A stretch of DNA of 37,678 nt from Planctomycetota bacterium. Its GTDB lineage: Bacteria; Planctomycetota; Phycisphaerae; Sedimentisphaerales; Anaerohalosphaeraceae. This document shows positions 17,050 through 24,571 of this stretch, in pieces. Where the stretch lies: the NCBI GenBank assembly GCA_013349435.1, contig DUZQ01000026.1, positions 1 through 37,678 of the forward strand, written 5' to 3'. Position 1 is the first letter of the stretch, and the number at the start of each line of letters is the position of its first letter. Below the pieces are notes generated by a model. It did no database searches. It was not told the DNA's origin and saw nothing but the letters and a program-made list of their open reading frames with translations. Made by a program: the position numbers and the translations under genes.

Positions 17050-17820
17050 CTAACTGCAGAAAATCCTGTTAAATATTCGCTTTAGGGGTCCTTTGCCTTG
17101 GCAACTTTTCAGACGGGATTCAGCAAGCTCCCACTTAGGACGGAGGTTCAGGCTTTCTTTCAGGGACACCTGAGCCTCGAAAAACCCGACACTGTCCTGG
17201 CAGCAGCCGAGCTCATACCACGCCAGAGCAGATTTTGGAAATGCCCTTATCGAACTGTTCAGATATTCCAAAGCGGCTGAATATTTACCGCTGCGCCTTA
17301 ACAACCGACCGGCCTCCAAACCTATAACGTCTGCGGAATTTCCGGCGATACTCATTGCCTTGCTCACACAGTTTTCCGCTATTCGGCTCTTACGTTTCAT
17401 CAAAACCTCGGCCCTGGCAAGCCAAACCCTCGATGTAATATTCTCTTTGGAAACCGAATTATCGGAAAAAGCCATCGCCTTGTCAAATCTTGCGTCTCTG
17501 ATGTATGCGATGGCCTTAGCAGCGAAAAGCTCCGGATTTTCGGGAAACAACTCAAGGGCCTTGTCCGCCCATACTATTGCTTCGGGATATTCTCCCAACT
17601 CCAGCAGCATCAGTATCTGGCCGCTCCACGCCTCAAAAAAACTGCTGTCCTTCTCAAGCGCTCTGGAATAATTTCTAAGGGCCAGCTCGTAGTCGCCCCC
17701 AAGCCAGCACGTTACGGCTCTTTCGTAAAAGAAGGCCTCGTCTCGAATCTGCTCTCCCCTATCTTGGCGCCGGTCCGCACCCTCTGAATCACCAAATTCG
17801 AGACTTGTAAATCGTTTCAT
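17050..17820 (-). CDS. TPR repeat protein
   Basis: The start at 17820 overlaps the upstream stop as ATGA, which points to translational coupling; an upstream in-frame ATG lies inside the previous gene. The 256-residue soluble protein has at least four tetratricopeptide repeats. Visible ones include GDYELALRNYSRALEKDSS, LGEYPEAIVWADKALELFPE and SGKYSAALEYLNSSIRAFPK. No signal peptide is present. TPR proteins are adaptors, so here it may bridge the membrane-bound signal-peptidase-like protein and the ATPases encoded on either side. Tight spacing on both sides (overlap of 4; gap of 3) supports a shared function. Confidence 0.82.
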   Translation of the reverse strand: MKRFTSLEFGDSEGADRRQDRGEQIRDEAFFYERAVTCWLGGDYELALRNYSRALEKDSSFFEAWSGQILMLLELGEYPEAIVWADKALELFPENPELFAAKAIAYIRDARFDKAMAFSDNSVSKENITSRVWLARAEVLMKRKSRIAENCVSKAMSIAGNSADVIGLEAGRLLRRSGKYSAALEYLNSSIRAFPKSALAWYELGCCQDSVGFFEAQVSLKESLNLRPKWELAESRLKSCQGKGPLKRIFNRIFCS

Positions 17821-18851
17821 TCCATATCCCTGATAAAGCCTCGCCGCATCAACGGCATCCATCGCATAAATGCCTTTGCCTCGAAACTATCGTAGCCGAC
17901 CAGGCATACATTTGTTACGTCGAGCTTGTTAAGTGCCCGGCCGTGAGCCGCAACATTGTAATCGGCGCTAATAAAGTAACTGCTTTTTGGGATTGTAACC
18001 GACATCTTTATTCTACGCAACCATCCGGGCAGGGGGTATTTTTCCGCATCCAGTTGCTCGTCGTTAATCCAAAAGGCTCCGCCCCTGGTTTCGAGCTTTT
18101 CACCGGGCAGGCCCACAACCTGAGCTATTCCCATATCACGGCGTCGCTGCGACCAGGGCCAAAATCCACCGTGACCAGTGCCTTCAAGAGATGCCAGGAC
18201 CAACACCCCGCGGGTTAACGGTTTATTTCTGAGTCTGCTTCTGCCGGCAAGCAGGTAATCACCCGTTTCAATCCTGTAATATGGAACCGTAATATTGCTG
18301 TAGCCGCCCGCAAGGTTCCTGAATATCAGGCCGCCTAAGTTTCTGTAAACCACAAGCATACCCAGGCTCACCAACACAAAGGCAAAGGCTCTGTGGCCAA
18401 AACCTGTTACTTGTTTTATAAGAGCGCTGTGAATTGCAATCCACGCATGCAGGCCTATTGCAAACCCAAAAAAGCAGAGTCCCCAAAATCCTCCATAAAG
18501 AAACAACGCTAAAACCAACGAGACCAACCATCCCAGGACATACCAGCGAATCTCTCTGAACCGGCCCTGCAATAAATGAGCTAAACCGGGAATGATTGAT
18601 AACAAAATCCCAAAGAGGCCTTCCCTGGAAAATTGGCTCAACCACGGCGGGATGGAAATGTTGACACTATATGAAGGTGTTACGTGAAACGCCCTGAACC
18701 ATCTGAAGGTACACCGCAAAGGCTTCTTCCATCTTGCCATTCGCGGCGGATTTACATCAACCGAGTCTGCTTTTTGTACAAGAGTAGAGCCGCACTTTAA
18801 ACACCTACTCTGTCCGGGCATATTCTCAAATTGGCACCTGCCGCAGCGCAT
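17817..18851 (-). CDS. Zinc-ribbon membrane protein with inactive signal-peptidase-like domain
   Basis: The 344-residue protein has three parts. Residues 1-20 are a zinc ribbon with Cys3, Cys6, Cys17 and Cys20. Residues about 78-175 hold around four hydrophobic segments. Residues about 185-344 resemble the S26 signal peptidase I fold: VPYYRIETGDYLLAGR at 189-204, VVGLPGEKLETRGGAFWIN at 245-263, and IPKSSYFISAD at 287-297. The catalytic serine block (normally PSGSM) reads PYYRI, and the lysine block (normally KRVVGLPGD) reads AQVVGLPGE, so both catalytic residues appear to be missing. It is probably a pseudo-peptidase that binds rather than cuts. Only 6 bases separate it from the DUF2997 gene, and it overlaps the TPR gene. 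Confidence 0.75.
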   Translation of the reverse strand: MRCGRCQFENMPGQSRCLKCGSTLVQKADSVDVNPPRMARWKKPLRCTFRWFRAFHVTPSYSVNISIPPWLSQFSREGLFGILLSIIPGLAHLLQGRFREIRWYVLGWLVSLVLALFLYGGFWGLCFFGFAIGLHAWIAIHSALIKQVTGFGHRAFAFVLVSLGMLVVYRNLGGLIFRNLAGGYSNITVPYYRIETGDYLLAGRSRLRNKPLTRGVLVLASLEGTGHGGFWPWSQRRRDMGIAQVVGLPGEKLETRGGAFWINDEQLDAEKYPLPGWLRRIKMSVTIPKSSYFISADYNVAAHGRALNKLDVTNVCLVGYDSFEAKAFMRWMPLMRRGFIRDME

Positions 18852-18857
18852 ATCCAG

Positions 18858-19070
18858 TCACTCTTCTATATTCAGGTCCTGCTTCAGATCGATTCGCGAC
18901 TTGGTTTCAGGCTCATAATATTCGCTCGTCAGTTGTTCATCTTTCACCCGGCCGACTACTCCCGCAAGCCATTTTGTGTATTCCAGACACCCCTTGCCCT
19001 TTACACCTTTGACGTGAACCCTCACCTGACCGGTTTGTGATATCGTAATTTCTACATCGTGTTGTGCCAT
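18858..19070 (-). CDS. DUF2997 family protein
   Basis: This 70-residue protein matches the DUF2997 pattern: a short beta-type N-terminus (VEITISQTGQVRVHVKGVKG), the GxxCxxxT block GCLEYTKWL, and a SEYYEPE end. The family has unknown function and is typically encoded beside Ycf35 (DUF1257) in cyanobacteria, as it is here. It starts 3 bases after the DUF1257 stop and ends 6 bases before the zinc-ribbon gene. The single Cys is conserved in the family block. A role as a small partner or substrate of the AAA+ ATPase is inference. Confidence 0.72.
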   Translation of the reverse strand: MAQHDVEITISQTGQVRVHVKGVKGKGCLEYTKWLAGVVGRVKDEQLTSEYYEPETKSRIDLKQDLNIEE

Positions 19071-19073
19071 AAT

Positions 19074-19544
19074 TTAATCCACCCAACGCCGGACATGAAT
19101 CCTGACGCTTTCATCGTCCATAACTTCTTCGTTGACAACCTGAAAGTTCCTGCTTTTTACCTCACTCATGACCCGGTTATAAACGAAACACTGTGTCATT
19201 TTTTGAGCGAAGTCCTCGGCAATCTGCTTCAACTCGACCTTGCTTTTTCCTTTGCCCGAAGCACACACGGTGCAACGGCCGCGCTCATCCCGGCCGACAC
19301 GAATTTCCATGTCCGCTTTTGTAACAACGATTTCCTTACCCGTGGCAAGGCTTTCGGCAAGTACTTCGCTGTCAGCCAATTCAACTTCCACAGACTGTTC
19401 AACATTAACTTCTGCTGCTTCGACTGCTTCTTTGACCGTTTCCTTAACCACCATACCCAGTCCGGCGGCTGCACCGGCTACTGCTGCGGTGATAGCCGGC
19501 CAGCTACTTATGACAACGGGAGTTAAAATCACCACTGCACTCAT
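19074..19544 (-). CDS. Ycf35-like (DUF1257) protein with an added N-terminal membrane segment
   Basis: AAGGAG lies about 7 bases before the ATG at 19544. The C-terminal part matches DUF1257/Ycf35: TQCFVYNRVMSEVKSRNF, then VVNEEVMDDESVRIHVRRW at the end, with a DMEIRVGRDERG strand in the middle. The N-terminal 45 residues are different from plastid Ycf35: an Ala/Gly/Val-rich hydrophobic segment (VVISSWPAITAAVAGAAAG) and then an acidic stretch, which suggests membrane attachment. Two Cys near CTVCASGKGK form a CxxC-type pair. Ycf35 function is not established. The gene sits between the AAA+ ATPase (32 bases) and DUF2997 (3 bases), the arrangement expected of a complex. Confidence 0.7.
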   Translation of the reverse strand: MSAVVILTPVVISSWPAITAAVAGAAAGLGMVVKETVKEAVEAAEVNVEQSVEVELADSEVLAESLATGKEIVVTKADMEIRVGRDERGRCTVCASGKGKSKVELKQIAEDFAQKMTQCFVYNRVMSEVKSRNFQVVNEEVMDDESVRIHVRRWVD

Positions 19545-19576
19545 ATAAAGACACTCCTTTCCACAATCAATAACGA

Positions 19577-21193
19577 CTATATTTCAAGTTTACGTTTGTC
19601 GGCCCCGGGCTCCGCCAACAGTCCGCCGCTTGTAGCAGCCCGGGTTCGCCCCTGGGACCATTCACGAAGCTTATCCATGTTCTCGCTCATCGTCTTGGAA
19701 AGCGGCACCGTCTGAGAAATACTGTCCACCAGACACTGCGTAATCAATTCACGTTTTTCGTAAAACGTATCGAACATAGCGCTTACAATCGCTTCTTCAA
19801 TTTCGGCACCGCTGTAACCTGCCGATACCTGCGCAAGTTTGTCCAGGTCAAAAGCCGAGGGGTTCATCTTGCGCTTGGTGAGGTGAACCTGAAATATCTC
19901 TTTACGTTCCAGGATTGACGGCAGGTCCACAAAGAATATCTCATCGAAACGACCTTTACGCAGTAATTCCGGCGGGAGGAGCGACACGTCATTCGCCGTG
20001 GATACTACGAACACAGGCTTATCTTTTTCAGACATCCACGTAAGAAAGGTGCCGAAAACCCTCGCCGAAGTCCCACCGTCCGTGCTGGCGCCGCTTCCGC
20101 GGGAGCCTCGAAAGGCCTTGTCAATCTCATCGAGCCAAAGAACAACAGGCGAGACGGATTCCGCCACCTTGATTGCACGCCGGATATTTTCCTCCGATGA
20201 ACCTACTAAACTGCCGAACATTCGACCGATATCGAATCGCAACAGCGGCAACTGCCAGGTATTGCTTATGGCTTTGGCCATAAGGCTCTTGCCGCAGCCC
20301 TGCACACCCAAAAGCAGCACGCCCTTTGGCGCCGGCAGACCATACTGTCTGGCACTGTCCGTGAACGCCACCGCACGTCTTACCAGCCACGCCTTAAGGG
20401 CATCCAGGCCGCCAACCGAACCAATATCTTCTTCAGCATCATAATACTCCAGCAAACCGCTCTTGCGAATGATTTGCTTCTTTTCTTCGTGGATTACCTC
20501 GACACTCTTTTCGTCCAGCCCTCTGTTTTTGACCAGCGTTTTGGCCAGAACGTTCTCGGCTTCGGAAAGAGTTAGACCAAGAAGCGCATGTACTATTTGC
20601 TCTCGCGTCGGTTCGCTTATTTTGACGTTAAGTTTTGGATTGTCCTTGACTTCTTCAACTATGCGATTCAGCAAAAGACCGAATTCCTTCTCACTCGGCA
20701 GATCGAAATCTAAAACCGTCAAGTCCTTCTCCAACTCAGGTGGAATCTGAAACATGGGACTGACTATAACGATGGTTTTATAGGTGTTCTTAAGAGATTC
20801 GGCAATCTCGCGAAGCCTTCGAACCACCGACATATTCTGGCCTTTGAGGAATGGATGGAAATCCTTGAATACATACAGGGCCGGTTCTACATGTTCGATG
20901 ACATTATCCAGCGCCACCAGCGGGTCCAGTGTCGCCGAATCCTTTTGTTTCTGGGACTGGATGGAGGTTCCAGCCGGGACAAGCCCCATTGTTATCGACC
21001 ATTCGAACACCTTCTTGTTCAGGCGCGAAGCTATCTTGAAGACCTGTTTAAGCAGCCGCTGCTCCTCCCATGTAACTACATAAACCAAAGGGTAGCGGGC
21101 ACGAATCAGGACCTCCAGTTCAGACTGCCGCCGACCGGAAGGCGCCTTACCTTCAACTTGTTTGACTGTTTTTTCCGCTTTTGTCTCGGTCAT
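19577..21193 (-). CDS. Ycf46-type AAA+ ATPase
   Basis: The start at 21193 has GGAGA 8 bases upstream; the alternative TTG 48 bases earlier is less likely. The 538-residue protein resembles the Ycf46 group. It has an N-terminal half (about 20-250) without Walker motifs that begins ELEVLIRARYPLVYVVTWEE, and a C-terminal AAA+ domain with Walker A GVQGCGKS near 294, Walker B VVLWLDEIDKAF near 350, VVSTANDVSLLPPELLRKGRFDE with an arginine finger near 414, and a lid with AQVSAGYSGAEIEEAIVSA. Ycf46 is known in cyanobacteria and algal plastids, where its biochemical role is unsettled. Here it heads the Ycf35-DUF2997 set and is likely to be the motor of this operon. Confidence 0.85.
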   Translation of the reverse strand: MTETKAEKTVKQVEGKAPSGRRQSELEVLIRARYPLVYVVTWEEQRLLKQVFKIASRLNKKVFEWSITMGLVPAGTSIQSQKQKDSATLDPLVALDNVIEHVEPALYVFKDFHPFLKGQNMSVVRRLREIAESLKNTYKTIVIVSPMFQIPPELEKDLTVLDFDLPSEKEFGLLLNRIVEEVKDNPKLNVKISEPTREQIVHALLGLTLSEAENVLAKTLVKNRGLDEKSVEVIHEEKKQIIRKSGLLEYYDAEEDIGSVGGLDALKAWLVRRAVAFTDSARQYGLPAPKGVLLLGVQGCGKSLMAKAISNTWQLPLLRFDIGRMFGSLVGSSEENIRRAIKVAESVSPVVLWLDEIDKAFRGSRGSGASTDGGTSARVFGTFLTWMSEKDKPVFVVSTANDVSLLPPELLRKGRFDEIFFVDLPSILERKEIFQVHLTKRKMNPSAFDLDKLAQVSAGYSGAEIEEAIVSAMFDTFYEKRELITQCLVDSISQTVPLSKTMSENMDKLREWSQGRTRAATSGGLLAEPGADKRKLEI

Positions 21194-21356
21194 CTTTGTT
21201 TTTCTCCGTTCTCGGTGATAATTCACTGTTATTCGGGGCAACCGCCCGGGCGGCTTCCAGCAATGCTTCGTCAGGCGCTATCATTACAACACGCCCGCTT
21301 TTTAATACCCGTATCTCGAAATCACCGGGCCTGCGTTTGTACGGTTTGCCTTTCAT
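21153..21356 (-). CDS. Small basic protein linked to the AAA+ ATPase gene
   Basis: The 67-residue frame begins MKGKPYKRRPGDFEIRVL and continues KSGRVVMIAPDEALLEAARAV, which reads as a real beta-strand plus helix, before a low-complexity Ser/Lys/Asp tail. It overlaps the radical SAM gene by 35 bases and the ATPase gene by 41 bases, in different frames. Heavy overlap on both sides is unusual. I see no ribosome-binding site, so reinitiation after the upstream stop is possible. Function is unknown. The N-terminal half reads as conserved-looking protein sequence; the tail may be only a linker. Moderately confident that it is a gene. Confidence 0.5.
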   Translation of the reverse strand: MKGKPYKRRPGDFEIRVLKSGRVVMIAPDEALLEAARAVAPNNSELSPRTEKNKDDRDKSGKNSQTS

Positions 21357-22182
21357 TTATTAGGTTCAAGCCTAACTGGCGGGCCAAATCTACCGCTATT
21401 TTCATATCCTTTTGGCAGGCGTAATCCCGCGGCGCCCGAATCGCCCCGGCCGGCGGCACGTAGTCAGCTCTTAGACTAAGCCTAACGCCAGGTGCATCTG
21501 TTTTGAGCCAATGAAGTATGGGCTTGAGGCAGCACTCGATATGCCCCGGCATCACGAAATGACGCACTATCACTTCACCATGTGCATTTGCCTGGCAAAT
21601 GTTTTGCTTTACCACGCCAACATAATCCTTTGCTCCCAACAAAGCCTCACTGCATTTATCATTGCCGCATTTGAAGTCAGCCAGATAAATGTCCGCCAGA
21701 CCATAAAGCAACTCACCTACCGACTCACTATAATACATGTTCGAGTTCCAGATAACACAAATCGAAGGGTCAAGCCTCGCTAATAGTTGCAAAATACCGT
21801 ATATATTGACCGCCGGCTCTCCTCCAAGCAGGTTCAGATTAATCGCACCTTCGGATATTCTTTCGGCAATCTTCTGTGCCAAATCATTTATATCTATACC
21901 TGCCGCCTGCTGCGGGTATTCATTCCATTCAGCGACCGCACAAAACTCACACCTTAAATTACAACCGGCAAAGTAAACCTGGTGGGAGGGATTAAGCCCC
22001 ACTTCTTCATCGTAAAACAACATTTCTCTGAAACACCTGACAGAATCATCCACCCCGCAGAAGCCGGTCTCGCCCTTTGTACGGTCCACCCCACAACGCC
22101 GCGGACACAATCTGCAGCATCGAAGCTGCTCGGCCGCCATCTTCGCACGAACACCTGCACTCTTGTGTGCTGCCGGATTCAT
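21322..22182 (-). CDS. PflX-like radical SAM protein
   Basis: The 286-residue protein has an N-terminal cysteine-rich block (Cys22, 23, 26, 30 and 42, within CRLCPRRCGVDRTKGETGFCG), then the radical SAM motif FAGCNLRCEFC with Cys74, Cys78 and Cys81 binding a 4Fe-4S cluster. A GGEPAVN motif follows for SAM binding. The pattern fits the PflX (COG1313) group of pyruvate formate-lyase-activase-like proteins, whose substrates are mostly unknown. The ATG at 22182 is 4 bases after the rhomboid-like stop; GTG at 22209 and ATG at 22197 are alternatives. It lies inside the operon, so it may modify a member of this system, for example a Cys of DUF2997 or Ycf35; that is speculation. Confidence 0.82.
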   Translation of the reverse strand: MNPAAHKSAGVRAKMAAEQLRCCRLCPRRCGVDRTKGETGFCGVDDSVRCFREMLFYDEEVGLNPSHQVYFAGCNLRCEFCAVAEWNEYPQQAAGIDINDLAQKIAERISEGAINLNLLGGEPAVNIYGILQLLARLDPSICVIWNSNMYYSESVGELLYGLADIYLADFKCGNDKCSEALLGAKDYVGVVKQNICQANAHGEVIVRHFVMPGHIECCLKPILHWLKTDAPGVRLSLRADYVPPAGAIRAPRDYACQKDMKIAVDLARQLGLNLINERQTVQTQAR

Positions 22183-22186
22183 AATA

Positions 22187-22858
22187 TTAATCCACATCAA
22201 CAAAACCACCGCGCCGACCTTCTACCGCCGCGGGTCGGTTGTACATATTATTGGATTGGATTCTCCATCTGATTTTTACATAAATATACGCCACCAAGGC
22301 TCCTGCCACCCATATCCAACTTATCGGACGGGCTATACCTAAGACAAGTCCAATCCCGATAAGCAGCCATGCAATGTACTGTGCCTCTACAGACCAAAAA
22401 AGGGCTAAGAATCTTTTACGCCGAAAAAGCAAACCAAAGGCCCCTATTATTCCATAGCCACAGGCACCGGTGCCTATCCCGACATAATTCCAGCCACCAA
22501 TGAGATTTACCAGAAAAAACATCACACCGCAGGTCATGCAAACAACCAGCCAAAGTGCTACGAACGAGCCCGTCCGCCACTCACGCTCTATAGCACTGCC
22601 AATGAAAAGCACCATTAATCCGTTGAAAATCAGGTTGCAACTGCACCCGTTTATGAACGAATAAGTAAACAACTGCCATATCCTGCCACGGAGAAGGCCT
22701 TGACTGCTTAAGGCCAGCCAGTTCAAAGTGAAGTCTGGAGCGTAACTTATTATCGTCCACCCGGCAATCATCAGGATTAGTATTGTTGTTACCGCCGGTG
22801 TAAAAAGCTTTGACGGACTCGGAATGGCCAATTGCATACGCGTTTCAAAATCTGCCAT
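22187..22858 (-). CDS. Rhomboid-fold membrane protein lacking the catalytic dyad
   Basis: AAAGGA lies upstream of the ATG at 22858; the product has 223 residues and about six membrane segments. The rhomboid features are visible: LLRGRIWQLFTYSFING (a WR-type loop near 56-71), IFNGLMVLFIG, and a GTGACGYGIIGAFG segment near 129-142. The active serine position of GxSG is Gly131 (or Cys133), the HxxxHxxxN signature is NGCSCNLIFN, and the expected catalytic His before GALVAY is absent (WIWVAGALVAY). It therefore looks like a pseudorhomboid, probably binding membrane clients without cutting. It is the first gene of the operon. Confidence 0.78.
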   Translation of the reverse strand: MADFETRMQLAIPSPSKLFTPAVTTILILMIAGWTIISYAPDFTLNWLALSSQGLLRGRIWQLFTYSFINGCSCNLIFNGLMVLFIGSAIEREWRTGSFVALWLVVCMTCGVMFFLVNLIGGWNYVGIGTGACGYGIIGAFGLLFRRKRFLALFWSVEAQYIAWLLIGIGLVLGIARPISWIWVAGALVAYIYVKIRWRIQSNNMYNRPAAVEGRRGGFVDVD

Positions 22859-22911
22859 AGCAATACATTCCTTTCTTGCGGGATTGCACATTAAAAATCC
22901 TTACAACTGTC

Positions 22912-22940
22912 AGTATAACCTTTATCACCAAATTATTCAA
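22912..22940 (-). promoter_or_regulatory. Sigma-70 promoter of the nine-gene operon
   Basis: TTGAAT (22940-22935) and TATACT (22917-22912) are separated by 17 bases on the minus strand, 53 bases upstream of the rhomboid-like ATG. It is in the intergenic region shared with the divergent regulator gene. Confidence 0.5.
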
Positions 22941-23041
22941 TGACATAAATTACTTAGGCATTAATATCAGAGAAGTAGTAGGGGCATAATTAGGTCAAAA
23001 TAGCGTTTTTAGAGAAAAAACCGATTTTGCGAAATTTTTTC

Positions 23042-23070
23042 TTGATTTTGCGACTGTTTTGTTGTTTAAT
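23042..23070 (+). promoter_or_regulatory. Sigma-70 promoter of the XylR-type regulator gene
   Basis: TTGATT (23042-23047) and TTTAAT (23065-23070) are 17 bases apart, about 45 bases before the start. The region is AT-rich. Confidence 0.4.
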
Positions 23071-23115
23071 ATATAGTGTCTTTTATTAGCGCTGTGCACT
23101 CACCTTGAGGAGGTG

Positions 23116-24309
23116 ATGAATATTAAATACGCTCGAAGAGTCATATTATTACTGGACCCGTCCCGGTCCTTCAATCGCGACCTGCTTGTTGGTCTGTCTC
23201 GGTATGCCCGCCTCCACGGACGGTGGTCACTCGGGATGGATTCCTGGAACACATACGATATCGGCCTGCCACATATCGCACGCTGGCAGGGGGAGGGAAT
23301 CTTCGCCGCGGGCATTTATTCGAGAGAAACGGCGGTAAAGATCATTGATAGCGGATTGCCTGCGGTCACTGTCGAAGACGAACTTGAAGACCACCTCCCC
23401 GAAAAGAAAGAAAACTCAAACGGTACCGCCATCATAAAAACGGATTCGCCGGCGGCAGGAAAAATAGCCGCAGAGTACTTCCTCGAACGAGGCCTGAGGC
23501 ACTTTGCTTTTTGCGGGGTGCCAAGCAAAAGCTGGTCCCGGAAGCGCAAGGAAGGTTTTTGCCGAAGGATACGACAAGCAAACCTGAAATGCCATATCTA
23601 TCCGGAACCGAGTTTGAAGAAAGATAATGTGTGGGAAAAGGAACGCATTGCCCTGGCTGACTGGCTGAAGTCTCTTCCAAAGCCAGCCGGTCTTATGACC
23701 TGCAACGATGAGCGGAGCTGCGAAATAGTCGAGGCCGCTCACCTTGCCGACGTAAAGATACCCGAGGAGATAGCGGTTATCGGCGTGGATAACGATGAAT
23801 TGCTGTGCAATCTTTTGGACACCCCGCTTTCAAGTGTCGATTTGAACGGAGACAAGGCCGGCTACGAGGCGGCGGCACTGCTCGACAGGCTCATGGCGGG
23901 AGAAAAGCCGGCTGAACGGATAGTTATTGCCGAACCCAGAGGTGTGGTCGCGAGGAAATCAACTGATATCCTTAAGATTCAGGACACCGCAGTCTCGGCG
24001 GCAATACGCTTCATTCAAGACAGCGCAGGTGAAATAATACGAGTGGATGATGTTGTAAACTCGACGCCCTTATCGAGACGGCTGCTCGAACGCCGCTTTC
24101 GCAGGACCGTCGGAAGATCCATACTTAATGAAATCCAGCGTGTGCACGTCGCCCTGGCTGCTGATATGCTGCTTAAAACCGACCTTCCAATAAGCCTGGT
24201 AGCACAAAAGTCAGGCTTCTCCAGCGCCACCCACCTGGGGGTAACCTTCAAAAAGACAATGAAAACAACCCCCTTAGCCTATCGCAAGTCGTTCAGAACA
24301 AATTATTAA
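23116..24309 (+). CDS. XylR-type LacI-like/AraC-family transcription regulator
   Basis: The 397-residue protein has an N-terminal periplasmic-binding-protein-like sensor (about 8-275: RVILLLDPSRSFNRDLLVGLSRYA, GLRHFAFCG, VIGVDNDELLCNLLDTPLSSVDLN) and a C-terminal AraC helix-turn-helix (about 290-395: STPLSRRLLERRF, then LVAQKSGFSSATHLGVTFKK). This architecture resembles E. coli XylR and is expanded in Planctomycetota and Lentisphaerota, where it usually controls sugar use. The ligand is unknown and no sugar genes are adjacent. GAGGAGGT ends only 1-2 bases before the ATG, an unusually short spacing. GTG at 23113 is even closer. It is divergent from the nine-gene operon and might regulate it. 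Confidence 0.88.
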   Translation: MNIKYARRVILLLDPSRSFNRDLLVGLSRYARLHGRWSLGMDSWNTYDIGLPHIARWQGEGIFAAGIYSRETAVKIIDSGLPAVTVEDELEDHLPEKKENSNGTAIIKTDSPAAGKIAAEYFLERGLRHFAFCGVPSKSWSRKRKEGFCRRIRQANLKCHIYPEPSLKKDNVWEKERIALADWLKSLPKPAGLMTCNDERSCEIVEAAHLADVKIPEEIAVIGVDNDELLCNLLDTPLSSVDLNGDKAGYEAAALLDRLMAGEKPAERIVIAEPRGVVARKSTDILKIQDTAVSAAIRFIQDSAGEIIRVDDVVNSTPLSRRLLERRFRRTVGRSILNEIQRVHVALAADMLLKTDLPISLVAQKSGFSSATHLGVTFKKTMKTTPLAYRKSFRTNY

Positions 24310-24571
24310 AACTGACCGAGCCGGGCCGGGCACCAACTATAAACGCATTATTTGCAGCAACATAAGTTGACCTGTTATTCTGAATCCGGCATCCGGAACG
24401 ATTGGATACCGGCTCTGGTTCGGCTTGCCCTTCGGCTCCACTTGGGGCTAAAGGCTATTTCAGGGCAGGCTTGGCCGGGATTATAAAGTGTCAGGGGCAC
24501 ATGTTACGAGGTACTAAAGGCACTTGACAAAATCCAAGGTCCACCGTTTAATCGCCCCAAGGAGAAACTTG
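24310..24571. other. Intergenic region with a degenerate repeat copy
   Basis: This gap holds ATCCGGCATCCGGA and, around 24401-24416, GGATACCGGCTC, a reverse-oriented half of the repeat end seen at 271-294. AAGGAG for the glycosylase gene lies at 24559-24564. No gene is seen. Confidence 0.5.
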
